Assembly (NCBI RefSeq): GCF_042100115.1
Contig: NC_091273.1
Span: 4,464,001-4,528,000, forward strand
Length of the DNA: 64,000 nt
Origin: Alternaria dauci
Taxonomy: Eukaryota; Ascomycota; Dothideomycetes; Pleosporales; Pleosporaceae
Direction of reading: 5' to 3'
Numbering within the stretch: position 1 is the first letter of the stretch; the number at the start of each line of letters is the position of its first letter. The position numbers were made by a program, and so were the translations under genes. This document shows positions 33,398 to 43,360 of the stretch, piece after piece. Below the pieces are notes generated by a model. The model saw only the letters and a list, made by a program, of their open reading frames with translations, ran no database searches and was not told where the DNA came from.

Positions 33398-36300
33398 CTA
33401 TGCGTAATTGAAGCTGGTTCTGCAGAGCGGGCAGCTCGAGCTGTCGCTACTCTTAAACCACTTGAATAGACAGACTCCATGGAACAGATTCTTGCAAGTG
33501 TGACACTTCTTGTCAGGCAACTTGCGATCCGACCCAACGATACTGTAGCAGATGGCGCATTCGCTCTGGCCCTTGAGCGCTCCATCGACGTTCCTCTTGA
33601 ATGTGGTCAGCGCGTCGATTAGGCTGCCGTTGAAAATTGTAATAGCTCCCAGGGAAGTTCTCAGCCAAGATTGCCATTTCTGCTCATTAACAGCGACGCG
33701 GTTCAGGCCTTCTATATGGGCGTTTGCGAGAGGAAAAGCGGGCGGCAAAGAGATTCGCATCGCCATGGTTTGTTCATCGACGACATAGGATGCGGTGATT
33801 TCGCGCGCGCGGTTGACCACTTTGACCGCGAAGGCCGAGTCGGGCTCAGCTGCGGCTTGCTCCTCCGACCATGTGTTGACTTCGTCGAGGGTGGCAACGA
33901 TCACAGGCGGCGAAACATATCTCTCCGTCCATGGCTCGAGCGCAACGACTATGGCACGTGATTTGCAGCTCTTGAACCAGGTCTTTGTCAGGGATGGTAC
34001 GTCGCGCAGACACAAGAAGTACAGGTGTGTTAACAGCCATTGCAAATCACGCTTGGGTGGTTCAACATCCGCTTCATACGTCGTGATGTCAAGCTTGGAC
34101 ACATCGACTGGCTTGTTGTGGGCATGGCCAAGGAAGTCGAACATGAAGTCGAGCAGGCCGGGGAGGTACTCACCCTCCCGGATATGCTCAACATAGTCAT
34201 TCTTGACCTTGAAAGAAGCGTGCTCTAGGTGATCGAAGACCAGCAACCAGCTCAGTAGATAACCTCGCAATGGCAAGGGTACACTGCGTTCAAAGTTGGC
34301 ATCGGCAAATGCCGCGACCGTGGGTGCATCGATGATCAATGACAGTAATTCCTCGGGCAATCGGGCAGTGGTCTTTTCCAATGCTGCATCAATGGATACT
34401 TGCTCCTGGGCCGCAGGAATCTGCTTGTGCAGGATGTCGAAGGCAGTCTGCTGAACCGGCTGAGACTCCACGTACAGAAGAGGGAAAAGTTCCTCAGTGG
34501 ACTCCAAATGTTTGAGGGACACCTTAGAGATCTGACGCGCTAGCACATCGTTGACCATCTTCAGAGGCTGATGGAACTCATCTGGGAAGTGTTGCGAATG
34601 CTTCAAGATGTTGATGAGCCCATCGGCAACAGCTTGCTCGTTCTCCTTCCATGCATCCAGAAGATCGTCGTTTGGTTCTTCGGCTTGGGTCAAAGTTCGC
34701 AGTTGTGCATAGAGCTTCAACGATGCGTGTACGAGGGGAATCGGGCTATCCATACTAGACTCGTTCGCCTCCAACTCTTTTGTGGCCGACCAAATCGTCG
34801 CAAGTGCACTTAGAATACCCACCCAGTGCTCACCGTACATTTCACCAATCAGTGGAACCAATACTGATAGTGCGCGGCACAACTCTGCCTTGGTAGGGCG
34901 GGTAACTGTGTCTTCTTGCAGCCACGGGATGACATGCTGGATAAAGCGCATCAGGCGAGGACCGGCGATGCTCTCCAAGATACCTTCCTGACTCATGACA
35001 CTGTTCAGCAACACAAGCTGCTGCAGTGCCTCCTGCGACCTATGCTGGACATCAAGGCCTGTCAGATCGGCGACAATCTCGTTACACATTCTCTCGCAAG
35101 CCTTTGCATACGACAAGGGCTCTTTGAAAGCATTCAGAAACGCAAGGAGTTGGAGGACGTTTTTCGAACTTCGTGTGGTTTTGAGCGTTTCCTGAAGTTG
35201 GGCGGTTTGTGAATTTCTCCAGCTAGCAATCTCGATAGCATCGGCGATCAAGACAGCATACGTTCGGGCGTGGTAGTATGCTGGAGAGGTTGAACCAGCG
35301 TCTATGCTAGATAGGAGTGTAGTCGCCCAGGACAACAGCGAAGCGTTATCATTGTCCTTCGACCACGTTGCAACAAGACTTTTTAGCTCGTGTGTGACAA
35401 AAGTGTGGGCATCTGACATAAAGGTCGTCGCCTCAGCTTCAATATCTGTATTGTATTGTGCCCAGAAGCCATTTGCGCCAGCAAGCCCGAGGTTGTCGTC
35501 TGCGAGCTGTACGGAAATTGCACTGTTGCGAAGATAGGCAGCTCGAAGCGCAGAAGGAACCTTGTCAACCGAGAACAGATCTGGGTCTTTGAAAAGTCTC
35601 GTCACATACTGCGTAATCCGGTATGCAGGAGAATAGCCGTCAGCATCGCGAGACATAGTTCTGATCTTAGAAAGCGATTGGCCATCCTTTACGAGATACA
35701 CGGCGCCCCCGAGAGGGTTTGTGATGGCCAAAGAAGACTTTGGTGCAGCGTTGAGGAATGGTTCAAGAGCTGCATTCCAGTCTTCGATATTGGGGAACAC
35801 AAGGGAAATTTCTTCCCAGTCACCACCGGTCTTGATTGACTGCTTTGCCAAGTCGACCAAGGTTTCAACTGAGACGGATGTCGGGATAGCGTCTCGCAGC
35901 CCCTGCTGGATGAGATTGTATATTGATTGCTTAGAGTCAGAGCCAGATGACAGCACGGTTTGGATCGAAGCATTAACTGTTTTGGCGCTCTGCGCCACCT
36001 CATCATCTGGAGATTCCGAAGCTAAGAGTAGAGCTTGTAGAAGGCCAGAACCCCGTGAACTAGCGACAAATTCTCGTAGTAATTTTGGGTTAGATTTGAC
36101 AATTTGGCGAAGACCTTGCAATGAATAGGGAGCCTGGTGTGATATCGAGAGCGTTTCCGTCATGTAAGCGAGTACTTCATCCGTTGTTTCGGGAGCAAGT
36201 ATCCGCGCTGGTGACTGGAGCATGCGACTGAATGAATCCCATTCGGCAGAGCCCTCGACAGCATCGCGTACGTTCTTAGTTATGTACTTTTGTAATTCAG

Positions 36301-38257
36301 GATCCGATGTTGCCAGGTCAAATGAAGTTGGTATTCTCGATGAGGTGAGGATTGCTTCAAGCGCCTTGGTCTTCGCTGGAGAGTCTGCGTCCCTGAGAAC
36401 GGTTTTGAGAGACGAGCTCCATGCATCCTTGAAAAATGCGCAGTCCGACTTGGTGTATAGTATGTCAATCAGGTAGGAAGACGAGGGCGACAACACCAGC
36501 GCCGGAAGATCCTGTTGTACGAACTGCTCCAGATCTTCCTCAGCTTTGGTAGACGATATCATGCTTGGATTGCGCTTTAGTACAGCCGCAATTGCACCTG
36601 CTGCGCCATACGGCTTTCCATTTCTGTTCTTGACAACTTCAAGAGCTTCTGCTACTATCGACGAGCACGCCTGGGATAAGATTGATCGCAACGACTCCAA
36701 AGTCTCGAGGGCAAGGGCTTGGTCTTGTATTGTCGCATATCGTGTGGCGTGTTGGATGACGCTCGTCTGGGACTTCTCGTAGTCCTTTGACTGCTCTGGG
36801 GCCGAGGTCTTGATAGTATCAATCAACTGCTGTGAGAAGGTAGGCCATCGCTGTTCAAGCACAGTATTCATTCCGTCAATCGCTAGTACCTTGGATATTA
36901 GGCTTGACGCGTTGGATGGCACTGCCCAGTCTGATGTCTCCAACGACGGGCGGAGATACTGTGTGATGATGGGCAACACCATTTCTTCGAGGAGCTTGGT
37001 TTTTTCATCGCTACCCAGCTGCTGGGTGAGCTGACCAGCGATTTCGAGGTAGGCTTTGAAGCCTGCTTCGTGATTATACTTTGGCTCGTCCTTGCGAATG
37101 ATGCCACCATGCAGGGCGTTGAGCAGCTCTGCGGAATCGGCACTGGATTGCGGTAGGATGTCCTTCGGTATAATCCTTAGAAGCTCAGGCATCCGTGCCC
37201 ATGTGTCGCGAGGTCCCAGTTGTGAGCCCTTCTTCAAGAACTGCCGTAGACGCCTGTCGACCCCAGTCTTGCTCTTGTAGTTGTCTGTCCATACCGAGGG
37301 ATGTTTGGAAGTGAGTAATGTGAGGGATTCGACATAATCGTCGACAGAAGCAGTCTGATCGGAGTTCAAGGCCTCGGCTAGGTAGGCTTTGCTCAATATG
37401 TCGAGATGATCCTGGACAGCAATATCCTCCTTGGTGAGACATGTTCTGAGGAGACGGTGCACTGAGCGCCGTATGCCAGCGTCGTTGTATGAGGCGAACT
37501 GCCAAAGCTTCTTATCCCCAATGAGCGACTCGTAATCAGCCTGGTACTTGGACAGCTCCTCGGGCTGAAGATTATTGAGCAAACTACCCAGCAAGGATAT
37601 GCATGCAGAGATGACGCGGCTGTATTTTGCTTCGGCGTCGTCTTTGCTGACTACGCGTTCGTCACTCAGAGTCGCCGTGCTCTCCTTGTCTATTGCATCG
37701 CGACAATACTCTAGTATGGGTTGTTGGTAGACCTTCCGGATGCTCTGTAGCTTTTCCGGTGTGTTGAAGACGTGTCTGAGGGAGGTCTGCGTCGCGTCGA
37801 CTACGGACCGGTCGCTGTCGTAGAGACCGCAGAGCCAGGCTGCGACGCTCTTGGGCATGTGTTTTGCTATCCGCTTGCCGGCGGATACGGCGAACTGGCC
37901 GTGAACGAGGTGGGCATTCTGGCGAACGGCTTTGGCATTGTCGATCGAGGTTCGTGGGTAGATCTTGATCCATGCCTCCAGCAGGCCCTCTTCCACTGGC
38001 TCCTGCAGCGACGATATATATGACTGTATGTCTTCCAGCGCCTTCGCCTTGGTGGTGCTGTCCTTTTTGGATAGGTTTCGGAAGTAGACGACGACGTTGG
38101 GGTCTGAGATGGCGGACAGGTCTGGGGGCTCCGTCACGTAGGACAGGGGCGACGTGCTCGCGCTGAATGCCGCTGAAGCACTGCCGAAAGCGCCGAAGGA
38201 AGATGTCGTGGCCGCCCGCGCACTGCTCGCCTGCGCCTTTGCTGTACGCTTTGACAT
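33398..38257 (-). CDS. LTN1: E3 ubiquitin ligase listerin (ribosome quality control)
   Basis: Single-exon 1619-residue protein (start MSKRTAKAQ; upstream frame lacks an ATG). Listerin/Rkr1 binds the 60S subunit of stalled ribosomes, together with Rqc2, and ubiquitinates the trapped nascent chain. The layout fits: a short basic N-terminus, a conserved N-domain (DPNVVVYFRNLSKKDSTTKAKAL), a very long HEAT/ARM helical solenoid, an RWD-like region near the end, and a C-terminal RING: CAICYSIVG, CHTCKNLFHGVCLFKWF, CPLC, with C-x2-C, C-x2-C, H-x2-C and C-x2-C spacing. Head-to-head with RAD3 (396 bp). Confidence 0.95.
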   Translation of the reverse strand: MSKRTAKAQASSARAATTSSFGAFGSASAAFSASTSPLSYVTEPPDLSAISDPNVVVYFRNLSKKDSTTKAKALEDIQSYISSLQEPVEEGLLEAWIKIYPRTSIDNAKAVRQNAHLVHGQFAVSAGKRIAKHMPKSVAAWLCGLYDSDRSVVDATQTSLRHVFNTPEKLQSIRKVYQQPILEYCRDAIDKESTATLSDERVVSKDDAEAKYSRVISACISLLGSLLNNLQPEELSKYQADYESLIGDKKLWQFASYNDAGIRRSVHRLLRTCLTKEDIAVQDHLDILSKAYLAEALNSDQTASVDDYVESLTLLTSKHPSVWTDNYKSKTGVDRRLRQFLKKGSQLGPRDTWARMPELLRIIPKDILPQSSADSAELLNALHGGIIRKDEPKYNHEAGFKAYLEIAGQLTQQLGSDEKTKLLEEMVLPIITQYLRPSLETSDWAVPSNASSLISKVLAIDGMNTVLEQRWPTFSQQLIDTIKTSAPEQSKDYEKSQTSVIQHATRYATIQDQALALETLESLRSILSQACSSIVAEALEVVKNRNGKPYGAAGAIAAVLKRNPSMISSTKAEEDLEQFVQQDLPALVLSPSSSYLIDILYTKSDCAFFKDAWSSSLKTVLRDADSPAKTKALEAILTSSRIPTSFDLATSDPELQKYITKNVRDAVEGSAEWDSFSRMLQSPARILAPETTDEVLAYMTETLSISHQAPYSLQGLRQIVKSNPKLLREFVASSRGSGLLQALLLASESPDDEVAQSAKTVNASIQTVLSSGSDSKQSIYNLIQQGLRDAIPTSVSVETLVDLAKQSIKTGGDWEEISLVFPNIEDWNAALEPFLNAAPKSSLAITNPLGGAVYLVKDGQSLSKIRTMSRDADGYSPAYRITQYVTRLFKDPDLFSVDKVPSALRAAYLRNSAISVQLADDNLGLAGANGFWAQYNTDIEAEATTFMSDAHTFVTHELKSLVATWSKDNDNASLLSWATTLLSSIDAGSTSPAYYHARTYAVLIADAIEIASWRNSQTAQLQETLKTTRSSKNVLQLLAFLNAFKEPLSYAKACERMCNEIVADLTGLDVQHRSQEALQQLVLLNSVMSQEGILESIAGPRLMRFIQHVIPWLQEDTVTRPTKAELCRALSVLVPLIGEMYGEHWVGILSALATIWSATKELEANESSMDSPIPLVHASLKLYAQLRTLTQAEEPNDDLLDAWKENEQAVADGLINILKHSQHFPDEFHQPLKMVNDVLARQISKVSLKHLESTEELFPLLYVESQPVQQTAFDILHKQIPAAQEQVSIDAALEKTTARLPEELLSLIIDAPTVAAFADANFERSVPLPLRGYLLSWLLVFDHLEHASFKVKNDYVEHIREGEYLPGLLDFMFDFLGHAHNKPVDVSKLDITTYEADVEPPKRDLQWLLTHLYFLCLRDVPSLTKTWFKSCKSRAIVVALEPWTERYVSPPVIVATLDEVNTWSEEQAAAEPDSAFAVKVVNRAREITASYVVDEQTMAMRISLPPAFPLANAHIEGLNRVAVNEQKWQSWLRTSLGAITIFNGSLIDALTTFKRNVDGALKGQSECAICYSIVGSDRKLPDKKCHTCKNLFHGVCLFKWFKSSDSSSCPLCRTSFNYA

Positions 38258-38653
38258 GGCGGGGCTGCGTGACTGCACAATGTCGCTGGGCGTGTCGGAT
38301 GGGTAAGGAGCAGGAACAGGGAGCGCTCGTAACAATGGGACGAATCAGGGCCAGCTGCAGCTACGGAATACACACGCAAGAAACACAGTGTCGCATGCAC
38401 TTCACCATGGCATTGCAGAGGTTTGCGGATTACGCGAAATCTGCGGCTCTGCTTGATGACGGCACCAGTTGTGGGTAGGCGGTACATGGTGGGGCGTGCC
38501 GGCATCCATGCAAATACGCTAGAGTCATTTGGTAGTAGCGCGTCGCGTCAACCTGGCACGTCGTCTGGGAGGCATTTGTCAAGCTCGTCTGAACTTTGCC
38601 TCCATCACCTCCCCTCCCTCACAACTAAACCGCACGGGCGGTGGATCATCAAC
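38258..38653. promoter_or_regulatory. Shared LTN1/RAD3 divergent promoter region
   Basis: 396 bp separate the ATGs of two conserved genes transcribed away from each other. No TATA box stands out. An in-frame extension upstream of the RAD3 ATG is open but lacks similarity, supporting the downstream start. Confidence 0.6.
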
Positions 38654-41053
38654 ATGAAATTCTTCATCGATACCCTCCCAGTGCTTTTCCCGTATCCGAG
38701 GGTATATCCAGAGCAATATGCCTACATGTGCGACCTCAAGCGCACTCTGGACCAGGGCGGCCACTGTGTTCTCGAGATGCCTTCGGGCACGGGTAAAACC
38801 GTGTCTCTCTTATCGCTCATCGTCGCTTACCAACAGCACTACCCTGAAAAACGGAAACTGATTTACTGTTCGCGTACCATGTCCGAGATCGAAAAGGCTT
38901 TGGCTGAGTTGAAGGCGCTGATGAAATACCGTACTTCTGAGCTGGGCTACGAGGAACAGTTTCGAGGCCTTGGGTTGACCAGTCGCAAAAACCTTTGCCT
39001 ACATCCGTCCGTCAAGCGAGAGAAGAGTGGAACTGTAGTAGACGCCAGATGCCGCAGCTTGACAGCAGGCTTCGTCAAGGAAAAGAAAGAGCGAGGCGAG
39101 GACGTCGAGCTCTGTGTGTATCATGAGAACCTGGATCTGCTAGAGCCCCACAATCTCATACCGCCAGGTGTATGGACCTTCGATGGCATACTGAAGTATG
39201 GTGAACAGCAGAAGCAGTGTCCTTACTTCACAGCCCGGCGAATGATGCCTTACTGCGACGTCATCATCTACTCGTATCATTACCTACTAGATCCAAAGAT
39301 CGCTGATAGAGTATCAAAAGAGCTTTCCAAAGACTGCATCGTCGTCTTCGACGAAGCTCACAACATCGACAACGTATGCATCGAATCTCTGAGCATCGAC
39401 CTTACTCAGGATGTATTGCGGAAAGCTACCAAGGGCGTCAACAACCTCGATCGCAAAATCACAGACATGAAGAGCAGTGACGCAGCAAAGTTGCAAAGCG
39501 AATATGCAAAACTTGTCGAGGGCCTCCGAGCCGCCGACGAAGCACGAAACGAAGACGCCTTTATGGCTAACCCAGCATTACCGGACGATCTCCTTACAGA
39601 GGCCGTACCCGGTAACATACGGCGAGCTGAACACTTTGTTGCCTTCCTCAAGCGCTTTATCGAGTACCTCAAGACGCGTATGAAGGTTCTCAATGTGGTT
39701 GCAGACACGCCGCCGGAATTCCTGAAGCATCTGAAGGACCTTACTTTTATTGAAAGGAAACCACTCCGTTTCTGCGCCGAGCGTCTAACGTCACTTGTCC
39801 GAACTCTGGAACTCACAAACATTGAAGACTACCAACCCCTCCAAGAAGTCGCCACCTTCGCTACACTAGTAGCTACCTACGAGACCGGATTCCTCTTGAT
39901 CATGGAACCTTTCGAATCAGCAACAGCTACCGTCCCAAACCCAGTACTGCACCTCACTTGTCTGGACGCCGCAATAGCCATCAAGCCCGTCTTTGAACGC
40001 TTCTACTCCGTCATCGTCACCTCTGGAACCCTGTCTCCTCTTGACATGTACCCACGCATGCTCAACTTCAACACTGTGGTCCAAGAATCTTTCACCATGA
40101 CGCTGACACGAAAGTCTTTCTTGCCCATGATCGTCGATCGAGGCAATGACCAGAACCAAGTTACCTCGCAGTTCGAACATCGCAACGACTTGCAGGTTCA
40201 GCGAAACTTTGGCAACCTGCTCATCGAGTTCTGCAAGCTGACTCCAGATGGCGTCGTCGTATTCTTCCCGTCATATCTTTACATGGAGAGCATCATCTCT
40301 GCATGGCAGGGCATGGAGATCCTAGACACAGTCTGGAAGTACAAGCTCATTCTTGTCGAAACTCCCGATGCACAAGAAACCGCCCTCGCTCTAGAAACCT
40401 TCCGCACCGCTTGCAACAACGGTCGCGGTGCTGTCCTATTCTGTGTCGCGCGAGGAAAAGTAAGTGAAGGAATCGATTTTGATCATCACTACGGCCGCGC
40501 TGTGTTGTGTATGGGCGTACCCTACCAGTACACCGAGTCGAGGATCTTGAAAGCCCGCCTAGAATTCCTTCGAGAAACCTACCGCATCAGAGAAGCAGAC
40601 TTCCTCTCCTTCGACGCCATGCGCCACGCAGCCCAATGTCTCGGTCGTGTCATCCGCGGTAAAGATGACTACGGAATCATGGTGTTGGCAGACAAGCGCT
40701 TCAACAAGAAACAAACCCAACTCCCCAAGTGGATCCAGCAAGGCCTCGACGCCAAGAGCACGAAGCTGTCCATCGATCAAGCTGTTGGTGCAGCCAAGGC
40801 GTTCTTGAAGGCTATGAGTGTGCCGTGGAGCCGCGCGGAACAAGAAGGTCATTCGTCGTGGTCGCTGGAGGATCTTGAAGCCCATCAGCGGAAGAAGGAG
40901 GCTCATGGTATCAGTGGCACGGACAACCCGGCTATGCGCGCACTAGAAGGTAGAGCTGAAGTTGAGCGCATGGAGGTCGATGAAGTGGATGAGTTTGGGG
41001 GCACGGCAGACGTTGATGCGGAGATGGCTGATTTGGCCAATATCGACGGATAG
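38654..41053 (+). CDS. RAD3: TFIIH 5'-3' DNA helicase RAD3/XPD
   Basis: Single exon, 799 residues from MKFFIDTLPV, the conserved start of the family; the longer frame upstream is leader. ATP-dependent superfamily 2 helicase of TFIIH, opens DNA in nucleotide excision repair and tethers CAK. Walker A PSGTGKT (43-49), DEAH box at 233-236. Four iron-sulfur cysteines at 115, 133, 154 and 189 match human XPD C116, C134, C155, C190. Later motifs: GTLSPLDMYP, FFPSYLYM, ARGKVSEGIDF, QCLGRVIRGKDDYG. The C-terminal end is acidic and low complexity. All catalytic parts look intact. Confidence 0.97.
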   Translation: MKFFIDTLPVLFPYPRVYPEQYAYMCDLKRTLDQGGHCVLEMPSGTGKTVSLLSLIVAYQQHYPEKRKLIYCSRTMSEIEKALAELKALMKYRTSELGYEEQFRGLGLTSRKNLCLHPSVKREKSGTVVDARCRSLTAGFVKEKKERGEDVELCVYHENLDLLEPHNLIPPGVWTFDGILKYGEQQKQCPYFTARRMMPYCDVIIYSYHYLLDPKIADRVSKELSKDCIVVFDEAHNIDNVCIESLSIDLTQDVLRKATKGVNNLDRKITDMKSSDAAKLQSEYAKLVEGLRAADEARNEDAFMANPALPDDLLTEAVPGNIRRAEHFVAFLKRFIEYLKTRMKVLNVVADTPPEFLKHLKDLTFIERKPLRFCAERLTSLVRTLELTNIEDYQPLQEVATFATLVATYETGFLLIMEPFESATATVPNPVLHLTCLDAAIAIKPVFERFYSVIVTSGTLSPLDMYPRMLNFNTVVQESFTMTLTRKSFLPMIVDRGNDQNQVTSQFEHRNDLQVQRNFGNLLIEFCKLTPDGVVVFFPSYLYMESIISAWQGMEILDTVWKYKLILVETPDAQETALALETFRTACNNGRGAVLFCVARGKVSEGIDFDHHYGRAVLCMGVPYQYTESRILKARLEFLRETYRIREADFLSFDAMRHAAQCLGRVIRGKDDYGIMVLADKRFNKKQTQLPKWIQQGLDAKSTKLSIDQAVGAAKAFLKAMSVPWSRAEQEGHSSWSLEDLEAHQRKKEAHGISGTDNPAMRALEGRAEVERMEVDEVDEFGGTADVDAEMADLANIDG

Positions 41054-41573
41054 AACTCCGGAGCTGTTGCACCACTCAAAAGAAATATGGACTTTATGCG
41101 CGGTGGTATTAGTGATATTCCCAGGTAGTTGAGATTGCACTTGGGTTCGATCATGTAGTTGGCTACGCGTCGGAGGTGGACCAGTATGACCATGGATATG
41201 GTAAATAGACAAGCAAGGCACCCGCTGTATCGCAGTCTTGACCATTGTTGCATCCATAACAAATGACGCGTTGGTCTGCTTTTGCTTGCGAGCTACACCA
41301 GACACAGGCTTCTCACCAGGGACCCATAGCATACGCAGACGTAATCAAAACACATTTACTGGATTCATGTATCGACCGTTAAGCGGAGAACACCCTACTA
41401 GGAAACTACGTACAATAGATTAGCGACCGGACTCCTTCCGTGCTACTTCAAAATAAGGATGAACGCCTCTATCCGCTATGCACAACTACCCAAGAAAAGA
41501 GAAACTCGGACTTTATGCTGTGTTGTAACGACAGACACCAAGAACCCTAATCATGCCTCGATCCGCTCAACAT
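41054..41573. other. Convergent intergenic region
   Basis: 3' flanks of RAD3 and the antizyme gene. No ORF with support. Confidence 0.6.
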
Positions 41574-42398
41574 CTATATTTCCATGTCCATGAACAGCCA
41601 CTTCTTGCTTGTCAACTCCTCGCCCTGGCTGAACTCATCGAGCGTTGTAAGACCGAACCCGATCCAGCCCAAATCCTTGGTCAGGTTGTTGAGGGCGGCT
41701 TGATCGGCGTGGCGGTCGATGCAAAGAACGAGACGGTTGCAGGAGAAGTGATCGACTTCGCAGAGTTCGAGGAGGGCCATGAGTCTATGACGTGTTAGTA
41801 CAGCGATATCGGGAAAAAGCAATTTATATCCACAACTCACCCAGCCTTGAGGTCTCCATTGATGACGGATTCATCGAAGAAGACGAACATGGCCCTTTCG
41901 TCCTCCTTTTCAGCAACGAAACCCCGGAACCTAATCCCTCCAACGTAGTCCCACATTTCGATGTAGTCTGATATCGCACCCTTCTCCTCCCCGAATCGCA
42001 CCATTTCAGGCAGATCCGATTCAGTTGAAGAGTCCGAGTAGCGACGTGCATCGATGCCGTAGTCATTAGTGATAGCGGTTGTTGCAGTCGTAGCGTCATA
42101 AGATGGCATACCCATCACTAGCGAGTTCTGGCGATGCTGGCTCCCCTCACCCAGGAATACAGATCGCAGTGTCTCGCAGAAGAGTCTCTCACACTCTCCC
42201 GTGATGGTGTATGCTGCCCCCCCTCTGCGCGCCTTTCCACCTCGAGTGGCGGACGCGTGTTTGGCGGCGAGGGGGGGACTTGAAGGGGGTGATGGTATTC
42301 CCTGCGAGAGTCAGTACCGTTCTCCGTATATTTGACAGGATACATGGCCCGTCTTCACTACAGGAGGAGGGTATGGGTTGAGGAATATGCGAGGACAT
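41574..42398 (-). CDS. Ornithine decarboxylase antizyme, decoded by +1 frameshifting
   Basis: Antizyme binds ornithine decarboxylase and sends it to the 26S proteasome without ubiquitin, and lowers polyamine uptake. Frame 1 runs from ATG 42398 to a TGA at 42189-42191 (69 codons). Skipping the T of that TGA enters the second frame, 42190 down to 41841, then after a 56 nt intron (41785-41840, branch CTAAC) 41784 to the stop at 41574. Together 255 residues. Frame 2 carries the antizyme fold: TLRSVFLGEG, WDYVGGIRFRGF, FVFFDESV, NRLVLCIDRHAD and LGWIGFGLTTLDEF. Frame 2 has no ATG before its conserved core, so expression needs the shift. A 42 nt in-frame possible intron exists in frame 1 (gtatcc...cgcag); retained or not, the frame is unchanged. 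Family call is very firm. Confidence 0.93.
42188..42194 (-). promoter_or_regulatory. Programmed +1 ribosomal frameshift site (GUG-UGA-G)
   Basis: On the mRNA strand: GUG codon at 42194-42192 followed by UGA at 42191-42189. Skipping U42191 gives GAG-AGA-CUC and the conserved antizyme frame. In studied antizymes polyamines increase this shift, forming a feedback loop; here it is inferred from the overlapping frames. Upstream is a histidine- and glycine-rich coding tract with a run of seven G. Confidence 0.85.
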
Positions 42399-43360
42399 AC
42401 CGAGCTGACCTCAGGAACACCACCCAGCCCCGGAAGACGGGGTAGTGGAGTAATGAAAGCCCTGGAGGCTGGCGGTAGCGGCGTTCACCGAGTAGCAGCT
42501 AGCGCGGACATTGCTCGCGGACGAGTACGAATGAATGCTACTATTACTACTCATACTACTACTGCTTCGTTTCGACGCCATTGCTACAGTATTGCCACGG
42601 TTGATTTAGGAGTCGGTGTATGTTTGGTAATGGTCCAAGGACGATGATGCGTAAGCAAGGCTGTTGGCTGAGGTGATTGCGGTGTTATTTGTCGTTGGTG
42701 TAACAGAGGGCTTGAGTGCAGGTTGACGTTGAAGTTGGGCGAAGATGAAAGAGGAGTTGGGTTAAAGCGTTGTGGGGTCTTTAAGGCTCGTGCACGCAGA
42801 TGGCGATGTGACTGGTGGGCCGCTAGCGCTAGAATCTTCGCAATTTCGGAAACCTCGGCTGCGCGTGAAGTCATAGCGACGGTCTTGAAAGGCATGGAAA
42901 TGCAAAAGCCGGTCTTAATGGCCGGAACATGCACTTCAGTTAGAGTCATGTGAAGCCTGAGCGGACACCAGACATGTTACTTGGGGATCATGTATTACTA
43001 CATATTCGAGATGTCAACCGGAACACCGTAGAACTTTTCAAAGTAGCTTCCTCAGCGAAATCTTGCTCTTTGGCAACATCGCCTCGCTATATCATTTATA
43101 GATGACCCGCTATAGGAAAAGACATTGGCGAAGAGGACTGAGAGATCCTTCCTCCTTGCACTCATCTATAGAAACAGCCCAGATTATGCAAGTCGGATAT
43201 CTCAGACGACGCGCTTTGCAGTTGATACAGAGACGGAAAGGGAAACGGGAAGTGGCGCGAACGCACGCAGGCCAGTGGAGTCCTGCACAGGAGTGGAGTC
43301 CGATCCTGGTGGGGGCTGAGTGGACCCTTATTGCGCGCAGACAAGTACTGACAGCGGCAT
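42399..43360. other. Antizyme leader/promoter and 3' flank of the FKBP gene
   Basis: Nearly 1 kb upstream of the antizyme start. Contains an ACT/ATT-rich trinucleotide stretch (about 42538-42568) and several minus-strand upstream ORFs, including a 121-codon one (42584-42949) with no domain. A long leader is common for antizyme mRNAs. The part near 43100-43360 is the 3' side of the FKBP gene. Confidence 0.5.

Noticed and set aside
42118..42345. 75-codon minus-strand frame overlapping the antizyme start
   Set aside because: Third frame of the antizyme region; leads to a TAG and has no antizyme similarity.
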